From NCBI GenBank assembly GCA_001914705.1, contig MNDB01000045.1:1-20017 (forward strand): a stretch of DNA of 20,017 bases, read 5' to 3'. The DNA is from Actinobacteria bacterium 13_2_20CM_68_14 (GTDB lineage: Bacteria > Actinomycetota > Thermoleophilia > Gaiellales > Gaiellaceae). The stretch's first letter is position 1, and each line of letters opens with the position of its first letter. The position numbers were made by a program, and so were the translations under genes. The notes under the pieces were generated by a model. The model worked only from the letters and a program-made list of their open reading frames with translations. It searched no databases and was not told where the DNA came from. This document shows positions 14,341 to 20,017 of the stretch, one piece after another.

Positions 14341-14359
14341 AAGTGACAGACTGTTACTT
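14341..14359. promoter_or_regulatory. second copy of the palindrome (site 2)
   Basis: AAGTGACAG-A-CTGTTACTT is a 19-base near-perfect palindrome with one mismatch between arms. It is identical to site 1 at 16 of 17 positions when site 1 is read on the other strand. The centres are 81 bases apart, close to eight helical turns, so looping or cooperative binding is possible. Confidence 0.55.
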
Positions 14360-14371
14360 GCCCTACGACCA

Positions 14372-14417
14372 TGCAAGGATCCTAGTCAGCCTTGGGCTCC
14401 AAGCCCATGGCCTTGCA
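14372..14417. other. nested inverted-repeat structure in the rex/gdhA gap
   Basis: An outer 7-base stem TGCAAGG (14372-14378) / CCTTGCA (14411-14417) encloses an inner stem with TGGGCT (14393-14398) / AGCCCA (14402-14407) and a 3-base loop, extended by CC/GG across a T-T mismatch. An 11-base bulge lies on one side. It is not a tRNA: no cloverleaf or T-loop motif is present. It could be a structured RNA element or a protein site; strand and function are unknown. Confidence 0.3.
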
Positions 14418-14431
14418 ACCCGGGATCAGAC

Positions 14432-14458
14432 GGACGCACGGGCAAAGCCCGCGCGTCC
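14432..14458 (-). terminator. terminator-like hairpin after gdhA
   Basis: On the minus strand GGACGCGCGGGC - TTT - GCCCGTGCGTCC forms a 12-base stem with one G-T pair and a 3-base loop, starting 26 bases after the gdhA stop. There is no T-run after it, so it is a strong hairpin that probably ends or protects the gdhA message rather than a textbook intrinsic terminator. Confidence 0.55.
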
Positions 14459-14484
14459 TCCAAGGCGGCATCGCGAGCGACGCC

Positions 14485-15759
14485 TCAGGGGTAGAGCCCA
14501 CGCGTGATCGTCGCGTCGGCGACTCGCCGCACTGCCAGTCCGTACGCGGCCAGGCGCATGCTGGTCTTGCGCTCCTCGGTCGTGCGCCAGGTCTCGTTGA
14601 ACGCACGCGTCGTGATGTCGCGGAGCTTCGAGTTGATCTCGTCCTCCTTCCAGAAGTACTCCTGGAGCCCCTGGACCCACTCGAAGTAGGAAACGACGAC
14701 GCCGCCGGCGTTCGCGAGCACGTCCGGAAGGATCAGCACGCCGCGGTCGTCGAGGATCTCGTCCGCTGCCGGAGTCACGGGTCCGTTCGCGCCCTCGGCG
14801 ATCATCTTCGCCTTCACCTGGTCGGCGTTGGAGCTCGTGATCACCTGCTCGAGCGCGCACGGCGCGAGCACGTCGCAGTCGAGCACGAGCAGCTCCTCGT
14901 TGGTGATCGACTCGGCGCCGCGCAGTCCCTCGAGCGCGCCCGTCTCCTGCTTGTGCGCCAGCACCGCGGCCATGTCGAGCCCGGCCTCGTTGTAGATGCC
15001 CCCGCGCGAGTCGGAGACGGCGATCACGGTCGCGCCCTGCTCGGCGAGGAACCTCGCGAGGAAGCTGCCGACGTTGCCGAAGCCCTGGACGGCGACCCGC
15101 AGGTCCTCCATTCGCATCTCCCGCTTCCGAACCGCCTCCTGAATGCAATAGAGGGCACCGTGCGCAGTCGCCTCCAGCCGCCCGAGCGAGCCGCCGACGT
15201 TGAGAGGCTTGCCGGTGACGACACCGAGCACCGAGTGGCCCTTGTTCATCGAGTAGGTGTCGAAGATCCACGCCATCACCGACGCGTTGGTGCCGACGTC
15301 GGGCGCCGGGATGTCCTTCTCCGGGCCGATCTCGTTGATGATCTCGCTCGTGTAGCGGCGCGTCATCCGCTGAAGCTCGGCCGGTGAGAGCTTTTTGGGG
15401 TCGACGCGGATGCCGCCCTTGGCGCCGCCGAACGGAATCCCCATCAGTGCGCACTTCCACGTCATCCACATCGCGAGCGCCTTGACCTCGTCGAGCTCGA
15501 CATCGGGGTGGTAGCGGATCCCGCCCTTCGACGGCCCGCGGGCGATGTTGTGGGTGACCCGGTAGCCCTCGAGAGCTTGGATGCTGCCGTCGTCCATCGT
15601 CACGGGCACCGAGACCACGACCGCCTTCTTGCACTCCTGCAGAACGTTGACGAGGTTCGGGTCGACCCCGAACAGCTCCGCGACGCGGCGCAGCTGCTCC
15701 TTCGCGATGTCGTAGGGATTCTCGCGCAGATGTGATTCGGGGACTACGAGTGTGGTCAC
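14485..15759 (-). CDS. gdhA: glutamate dehydrogenase (hexameric type)
   Basis: Cytosolic enzyme interconverting glutamate with 2-oxoglutarate plus ammonia using NAD(P). The 424-residue protein is typical of the small hexameric class (GudB/RocG-like). The three active-site lysines show the family spacing: Lys78 (SKGGIRYHP), Lys102 (WKCAL) and Lys114 (GGAKGGI). Asp154 in IPAPDVGT is the catalytic aspartate. The nucleotide-binding fold starts at VAVQGFGNVGSFLARFLAEQGA, with GxGxxG as GFGNVG, and acidic SDSRGG follows; cofactor choice is not settled by this. NAGGVVVSYFEWVQ near the C-terminus is conserved family sequence. GTG 15759 was chosen because AAGGAG (15770-15765) lies five bases upstream; the in-frame ATG at 15801 would lie within the hairpin upstream. 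The gene appears transcribed alone, with a TATACT -10 ahead and a hairpin behind. Confidence 0.97.
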   Translation of the reverse strand: MTTLVVPESHLRENPYDIAKEQLRRVAELFGVDPNLVNVLQECKKAVVVSVPVTMDDGSIQALEGYRVTHNIARGPSKGGIRYHPDVELDEVKALAMWMTWKCALMGIPFGGAKGGIRVDPKKLSPAELQRMTRRYTSEIINEIGPEKDIPAPDVGTNASVMAWIFDTYSMNKGHSVLGVVTGKPLNVGGSLGRLEATAHGALYCIQEAVRKREMRMEDLRVAVQGFGNVGSFLARFLAEQGATVIAVSDSRGGIYNEAGLDMAAVLAHKQETGALEGLRGAESITNEELLVLDCDVLAPCALEQVITSSNADQVKAKMIAEGANGPVTPAADEILDDRGVLILPDVLANAGGVVVSYFEWVQGLQEYFWKEDEINSKLRDITTRAFNETWRTTEERKTSMRLAAYGLAVRRVADATITRGLYP

Positions 15760-15788
15760 TGACGCTCCTTCGGCGCTCGGCAGTTGGG

Positions 15789-15809
15789 AAAATCGCCGCA
15801 AATAGCGGC
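15789..15809 (-). terminator. intrinsic terminator of the subtilase gene
   Basis: On the minus strand GCCGC-TATTT-GCGGC is followed by GATTTT, a short GC stem with a T-run, 14 bases after the protease stop codon. The stem is only five pairs, so it may be leaky. It also overlaps the predicted start of the gdhA transcript. Confidence 0.5.
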
Positions 15810-15812
15810 ATG

Positions 15813-15818
15813 AGTATA
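15813..15818 (-). promoter_or_regulatory. -10 element of gdhA promoter
   Basis: TATACT on the minus strand matches five of six -10 consensus bases, the best such box in the window. The -35 region inside the end of the protease gene is poor. Initiation near 15806 would give a leader of about 47 bases carrying the AAGGAG ribosome site. Confidence 0.45.
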
Positions 15819-15823
15819 AGGAA

Positions 15824-18487
15824 CTACTTGATCGTGAAGGTCACCTTTCGGAAGGTCGCGCGGCTGCCGTCCGGCGGAATCGCGGCCAACGCGAGGGTGT
15901 AGTCGCCGGCCGGCATGACGTTCCCGTTCGGGTCGCGGCCGGTGAGCCCGAACGCGTAGCTTCCGGGCAGGAGGTCGCGCATCCGGACGAGCAGGCCGAG
16001 GTGGGTACCGAACGAGCTCGTCAAGACCATGTCGAGCCGGCCGACCGGATGCACCTCGGTTCCGTCCGGTCCGGGCGACAGGCCGCCGGCGCGAAACGAG
16101 AGCACGGCCGGTGTCGTGTCCGAGGGCTTGAAGCTCTTCTTCGACAGGCGCAGACCGGAGAGCAGCGGCGCGGTATCGCGCCCGAACGGAATCGCCCACG
16201 GAATTCTCAGCGGCAGCGTCGCACGGGAGCCGATCTGGATCGTCCCTTCCGCCGGGGGGCCGGTCGTCGGGGTTCCCTGGAAAGACGCCTTCACGCGGAT
16301 CGTGACCTTGCCGCCGGGAGGAAGCCGAAAGCGATCCGGGGAGGCGGTGAGCGCAAGGCCGGCGCCGCCGGTCTGCGGCACCGCCACGCGGAGCTCGAGC
16401 CGGCGGCTGGACAGGCTCCGGATCGTCAGCGTCTGGACCGAGCGCCAGTTGGTGCGAGCGGCAGGGCCGAAGGCGAGGGTGGTGGGATCCGCCGCGAGCT
16501 CGGCGGCCGCGGAAGCGCCGACGTCGACGAGCCCGGTGCCCTGAGTCGTCACGGAGCCGTCCTCGAACGGCCGGGCATAGCCTGCGAGGATACTCCGGAG
16601 CGCCCGCGCATCGAGGTCGGGCCGTGCCTCGGCGAGCAGCGCGGCGGCACCGGCAACGGTCGCGGCGGCAGCACTCGAACCGTTGACCGTCCCGTAGGCC
16701 GGGGTCCCGTCCTCGGCTGCCGAGGGCTCCGACGTCATCAGGGCGACACCGGGCCCGACCAGGTCGGGCCGAACGCGCCAGTCGAACGAGAGCCCGCGCG
16801 ACGAAAACGGTGCTGTGCCACCGCCGGTGCCGTTCCGCGCGACGCGCGACGCGCCGAGCGACAGGGCCGGGTGTCGTCCGGCCGTAAGCGCGTCGAGCGC
16901 CGTGCGGGCGACGTCGTCCGGAACGGCCACGACGGGCACGGGCACGCTTTCGTCTAGCCCTAGTCCGCCGGCCGGGATCGCGGTGCCGTAGAGCACGACC
17001 GCCGCGGCGCCCGCGCGCGCGGCGTTCTCGACCGCCGTGACGGGGTCGTCGCCCGCGCGCACTAGCGCCGCGCGGCCGGCGACAGCGCTCAGGCCGGCCT
17101 GGTTGAAGAAGGAGTTCAGCGGCGGTGGAGCGAGGAATCCGCCTGGGCTGGCCCGGGAACTGCTTTCCTGCGGCGCCGCGAGCGCGAGCTCCCGCGCATG
17201 CTTCGGCAGCACCGCCCCCGCGAGGGGCAGCAACCGGTCGACGAGCACTTCGAGCCCGACCCGGACGACGACCCGCACCTCCTCCGCCTGCGAACGCAGG
17301 TCGGCAGCGCCGACACTGAGCGCGTCGGGCGCTGCACCGGGGCTGGACAAGCTCCCGAACGCGGGGCCGGCCGGACCGTCGTTTCCGGCCGCGGCCACGA
17401 CCAGCGTGTCGAGATCGAGGGCGCCTTCGACGGCCCGGGCGTCCGGGGAGTCGGCGAACGCCGCGTACGGCGCCGCGAGCGGAACGAGGGCGATCCTGGC
17501 GGCGTCGTGCGCGTCGCCGTCCTCGTTCGGGTCGACGGCGCGCTCCAGGCCGGCGATCAGCTGGTCGGTGCGCGAGTAGACGGCCCAGCCTCCGCCGGTG
17601 TCCTGCTGCCAGCCCGCGACGCGGATCGGCAGCACCGTTGCACCCGTCGCCACACCGGACAGCCCCTGCGGCCCGCCGGCGCCCACCAGCAGGCCCGCCA
17701 TCTCGGTGCCGTGCCGCTCGAGCCTGGTCGCGTCGTCGGGCTTGGTCGCCGCCAGGGCGCGGAAGTCGCCGTCGCTGAGAACGTTGATCCCGTCCTGAAC
17801 CCGCCCGCGCAGGAACGGCTGCGCGCGGTCGACGCCCGTGTCGAGCAGCGCGATCGTGACCCCGCGGCCGTCGAACCCCGGCAGCATGATCTCGGGATCG
17901 TGGGCGGCGCCGCGCGCAAGCTCGTCCTTCGCGAGTAGCTGGGAGGAGACCGTCGCGGGGTAAGCCACCCGCACCGGGTAGACACCGGCGACCTCCGGCT
18001 CCCGTTCGAGGAGCGCCACCGCCTCGGAGTCGAGCGCGGCCGAAAAGCCGTTGATGACCCGCGAGTAGTAGTAGTCCACCCGCACCTGGACCCCGTGTTG
18101 CGCGAGCGTCGCCAGAACCTGCTGTTGCGCTGCGAGCGCGGCGGTCGTCCACTGCCGCTCCTCCGAGTCGGTTGCGTGGCCGCCGGCGCGCGCAACCCGC
18201 TGAGCGAGCGACGGTGCCTTGAGCACGACGATCTGGCGTTGCCCGACGTCGACCTGCGGCCGGGCGCTGCCCGCGAGCCCGCGCCAGGCCGCGGCGGTCG
18301 AGGAGAGCGTCGGCTGGGTCGACTCGGTCCCCCCGGCCCCGAGGACAAATGCCAGCGTGCCGAGCGCGACGATGCCGAACGGCGCCATCCGGCCTACCCG
18401 GGCAGCGCGAGGAGGGTTCGGCGAAATAACGTCTGTGCCGCCGGGCCGCGCTGCTCGCCCCCTGGCACCGTCCTCAGTCGCGCCCAT
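15824..18487 (-). CDS. secreted subtilisin-family (S8) serine protease with propeptide and PA-like insert
   Basis: Exported protease, 887 residues from ATG 18487. A hydrophobic stretch MAPFGIVALGTLAFVLGAGG (34-53) preceded by RAARVGR acts as signal or anchor. Residues about 84-176 look like an I9 propeptide (QIVVLK ... RVINGFSAAL ... VAGVYPVRVA). Catalytic residues in S8 order are Asp216 (LLDTGVD), His259 (RHGTEMAGLL), oxyanion Asn369 (AAGNDGPAG) and Ser605 in NGSSAAAATVAGAAALL, where the usual GTSMA is GSSAA. A PA-like domain (about 465-540, with AARAGAAAVVLYGT and VPVPVVAVP) is inserted between Asn and Ser. After 660 come beta-rich domains of unknown function. The first residues before the signal are unusually long; alternatives are TTG 18565 (six bases after tsaD) and ATG 18388. 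ATG 18487 is favoured because a TATCCA box ends five bases upstream (leaderless). It lies downstream of tsaD on the same strand, probably with no functional link. Confidence 0.88.
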   Translation of the reverse strand: MGATEDGARGRAARPGGTDVISPNPPRAARVGRMAPFGIVALGTLAFVLGAGGTESTQPTLSSTAAAWRGLAGSARPQVDVGQRQIVVLKAPSLAQRVARAGGHATDSEERQWTTAALAAQQQVLATLAQHGVQVRVDYYYSRVINGFSAALDSEAVALLEREPEVAGVYPVRVAYPATVSSQLLAKDELARGAAHDPEIMLPGFDGRGVTIALLDTGVDRAQPFLRGRVQDGINVLSDGDFRALAATKPDDATRLERHGTEMAGLLVGAGGPQGLSGVATGATVLPIRVAGWQQDTGGGWAVYSRTDQLIAGLERAVDPNEDGDAHDAARIALVPLAAPYAAFADSPDARAVEGALDLDTLVVAAAGNDGPAGPAFGSLSSPGAAPDALSVGAADLRSQAEEVRVVVRVGLEVLVDRLLPLAGAVLPKHARELALAAPQESSSRASPGGFLAPPPLNSFFNQAGLSAVAGRAALVRAGDDPVTAVENAARAGAAAVVLYGTAIPAGGLGLDESVPVPVVAVPDDVARTALDALTAGRHPALSLGASRVARNGTGGGTAPFSSRGLSFDWRVRPDLVGPGVALMTSEPSAAEDGTPAYGTVNGSSAAAATVAGAAALLAEARPDLDARALRSILAGYARPFEDGSVTTQGTGLVDVGASAAAELAADPTTLAFGPAARTNWRSVQTLTIRSLSSRRLELRVAVPQTGGAGLALTASPDRFRLPPGGKVTIRVKASFQGTPTTGPPAEGTIQIGSRATLPLRIPWAIPFGRDTAPLLSGLRLSKKSFKPSDTTPAVLSFRAGGLSPGPDGTEVHPVGRLDMVLTSSFGTHLGLLVRMRDLLPGSYAFGLTGRDPNGNVMPAGDYTLALAAIPPDGSRATFRKVTFTIK

Positions 18488-18516
18488 ATCTATGGATATG
18501 GACGCTCCCTGCGTCC
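18484..18516 (-). promoter_or_regulatory. two adjacent small inverted repeats at the subtilase start
   Basis: On the minus strand GGACGC-AGGGA-GCGTCC (18516-18500) abuts CCATATC-CATA-GATATGG (18501-18484), which contains the proposed ATG start. As RNA, these could hide the start codon and present a purine-rich loop; as DNA, the second could be an operator overlapping the TATCCA box. Arms are only 6-7 bases, so chance is possible. Confidence 0.3.
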
Positions 18517-18571
18517 TCCCCAGGGAACGAGCATCGCACCCCGGCGACGAGCGGTATTCCGCCAAACCCTC

Positions 18572-19564
18572 CTAGCCAGAGGCGTACGCATCGAGCGCAA
18601 GATAACTCGGGCAGGGGACTGCCTCTGCGTATCGCGCGGCCGAGGCGATCATCGCCGCATTGTCGGTGCACAGCGGCAGCGGCGCGAAGGCTGCCTCCGG
18701 CAACGCGGCGCGCAGCTCCGAGTTGGCCGCGACTCCGCCGACGACGGCGATTCTCGGTGCCCCCGTTTGCTCTGCGGCCTCGTGCGCCTGGGCGACGAGC
18801 GCGCGGACGATCGCGCGCTGGTAGCTCGCTGCGAGGTCGGTGCGGCGGCGATCGAGCTCGGCCTCCGAGAGATCCCGTACCGCATAGAGCAGCGCCGTCT
18901 TCAGGCCCGAGAACGAGAAGTCGAGCCCGGGCACGCGTGCGACGGGGAAGTCGTACGCATCGGGATCGCCTTCGCCGGCGAGCCGGTCGATCGCCGCTCC
19001 GCCCGGGTAGCCGAGACCGAGCAGCCGTGCGCCTTTATCGAAGGCCTCGCCTGCGGCGTCGTCGAGCGTTGTCCCGAGCACCCGAAAGGCGCCGTGCTCA
19101 GGAACGTCGATCAGCAGCGTGTGACCGCCGCTCGCAAGCAAGCAGAGGAAAGGCGGCTCGACCGGCTCGGGCTGCAGATAGAGCGAGGCGACGTGGCCGT
19201 GCAGATGGTTGACGGGGACCAGCGGCAGCCCGTTCGCCCAGGCGACCGCCTTGGCGGCGGAGAGACCGACGAGCAGCGCGCCGACGAGACCCGGGCCCTG
19301 AGTGACGGCGACCGCATCGAGGTCTTCGAGGTCGCTGTCCTCCTCCGCCAGCGCTTCCCGCAGCACCGGCACGACGAGCTCGAGGTGGCGCCGCGATGCG
19401 ACCTCCGGGACGACGCCGCCGAAGGGAGCGTGCAGCTCCGCCTGCGAGGAGACGACGTTCGACAGGATCTGCCCGTCCTGCGTGACTACCGCGGCGGCGG
19501 TCTCGTCACACGAGGTCTCAATCCCGAGGATCAGTCGTCCGGCTCGCTGATCGGATCCTTCCAC
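18572..19564 (-). CDS. tsaD: tRNA threonylcarbamoyladenosine biosynthesis protein TsaD
   Basis: Catalytic subunit that transfers the threonylcarbamoyl group to A37 of ANN-reading tRNAs (t6A), working with TsaB and TsaE. The 330 residues match the family. ILGIETSCDETAAAVV (12-27) is the family opening. The metal site is His120 and His124 (NHLHGHVASLY) with Asp301 (CTDNAAMIA). LLASGGHTLL (142-151) and GEAFDKGARLLGLGYPGG (172-189) form the ASKHA nucleotide fold. VVGGVAANSELR (274-285) completes it. GTG 19564 is the only start that keeps the conserved N-terminus; it overlaps the rimI 3' end by 34 bases, implying translational coupling. A tsaB gene is expected to the right of the window, as rimI and tsaD usually accompany it. 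Confidence 0.97.
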   Translation of the reverse strand: MEGSDQRAGRLILGIETSCDETAAAVVTQDGQILSNVVSSQAELHAPFGGVVPEVASRRHLELVVPVLREALAEEDSDLEDLDAVAVTQGPGLVGALLVGLSAAKAVAWANGLPLVPVNHLHGHVASLYLQPEPVEPPFLCLLASGGHTLLIDVPEHGAFRVLGTTLDDAAGEAFDKGARLLGLGYPGGAAIDRLAGEGDPDAYDFPVARVPGLDFSFSGLKTALLYAVRDLSEAELDRRRTDLAASYQRAIVRALVAQAHEAAEQTGAPRIAVVGGVAANSELRAALPEAAFAPLPLCTDNAAMIASAARYAEAVPCPSYLALDAYASG

Positions 19565-20007
19565 ATGATCAAGGCGTCTTCTCGGTTATCGGTGTAGTAG
19601 CCGCGCCTGACGCCGCGGGGCTTGAAGCCGAGGCGTTCGTAGAGGGCGACCGCTCCCGCGTTCGAGACTCGCACCTCGAGCGTGTAGCCCCGCCGGCCTC
19701 GGCCGGCCGTTGCCTCGAACAGCCGCTCGAGCAGCATCGTCGCGATCCCACGGCGGCGGTGCTCGGCCGCCACGGCGACGTTCATCACGTGCCAGGCGTC
19801 CACGTAGCGGGAGATGACGAGGTAGCCGACCAGCTCGAGGGTCTCGAGATCGAAGGCGCCGAGGCAGATCGAAGACGGCTTCGCGAGCTCGCTCGCGAAC
19901 ATCGAGCGCGACCAGGGTGTCGGGTAGGAGGCGCGCTCGATCCGCTCGATCGCGTTCAGGTCCCGCATCTCGAGGCGGCGCAGCTCGACCCTCGTCATCT
20001 CCTTCAT
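19531..20007 (-). CDS. rimI: RimI-like GNAT N-acetyltransferase
   Basis: Predicted acetyl-CoA-dependent N-alpha-acetyltransferase, classically acting on ribosomal protein S18. The 158 residues hold a single GNAT domain. ERIERASYPTPWSRSMFASEL (20-40) is the RimI-type substrate region. VMNVAVAAEHRRRGIATMLL carries the acetyl-CoA loop RRRGIA. NAGAVALYERLGFKPRGVRRGYY is the closing motif. ATG 20007 is used; ATG 19998, three codons on, is an equal possibility because AAGGAG lies between the two and neither has a well-spaced ribosome site. The gene overlaps tsaD by 34 bases. Confidence 0.9.
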   Translation of the reverse strand: MKEMTRVELRRLEMRDLNAIERIERASYPTPWSRSMFASELAKPSSICLGAFDLETLELVGYLVISRYVDAWHVMNVAVAAEHRRRGIATMLLERLFEATAGRGRRGYTLEVRVSNAGAVALYERLGFKPRGVRRGYYTDNREDALIMWKDPISEPDD

Positions 20008-20017
20008 CGCGCCCGCT

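Noticed and set aside
14372..14458. tRNA or integron attC-like site
   Set aside because: No cloverleaf, T-loop or anticodon arm can be drawn, and no integrase or cassette gene is nearby; the hairpins fit terminator or structured-leader roles better.
15756..18152. 798-codon minus-strand open frame inside the protease gene
   Set aside because: Low-complexity Arg/Ala/Gly translation; the overlapping frame carries the intact S8 catalytic motifs. Long shadow frames are expected at this GC.
1..20017. CRISPR array, insertion sequence, prophage or defence island
   Set aside because: No spaced direct repeats, transposase, integrase, phage structural or nuclease-type genes were seen; essentially all DNA is accounted for by housekeeping or transport genes.

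Overview
The window is GC-rich, almost gap-free bacterial chromosome. It reads like an actinobacterium, probably of the Thermoleophilia (Gaiella/Solirubrobacter type); that lineage call is an inference from gene content and style, not from a marker gene. Supporting signs are the high GC, frequent GTG/TTG starts, several start codons lying 5-7 bases after a -10-like hexamer (leaderless style), a Rex repressor, a YbdK-type glutamate-cysteine ligase and a K+-independent proton-pumping pyrophosphatase. There is no tRNA, rRNA, CRISPR array, insertion sequence or phage gene. No gene-free stretch exceeds about 230 bases.

Left block (1-6442): a transport and signalling locus. An APC-type permease fused to a C-terminal universal stress protein (USP) domain runs leftward off the edge. 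Divergent from it is an operon-like run: KdpE-like response regulator, KdpD-like histidine kinase lacking the usual N-terminal KdpD and USP sensor domains, a stand-alone USP protein, and a KimA/YdaO-like transporter with a duplicated C-terminal cytosolic domain. No kdpFABC genes are present. The simplest reading is a Kdp-type two-component system adapted to control a KimA-type potassium transporter, with the USP domain supplied as a separate protein. A GTGA-N6-TCAC dyad sits between the divergent genes, and a run of 11-base-period repeats sits just ahead of the USP/KimA pair.

Middle block (6443-14258), all minus strand. In transcription order: a glutaredoxin-like protein, the NADH/NAD+ sensor Rex, a GT4 glycosyltransferase, a YbdK-type carboxylate-amine ligase, a DUF1844-like small protein, a secreted multidomain protein (EXORDIUM-like, PKD, InlB-like repeat, PASTA) and the pyrophosphatase HppA. 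The first five are tightly packed or overlapping and share a redox/thiol theme. Two copies of a 17-19-base palindrome lie upstream of the glutaredoxin-like gene. HppA converges on the KimA-like gene, with two related hairpins between them.

Right block (14259-20017), also minus strand: rimI and tsaD (overlapping; ribosomal-protein acetylation and tRNA t6A synthesis), then a secreted subtilisin-family (S8) protease, then hexameric-type glutamate dehydrogenase with its own promoter and terminator.
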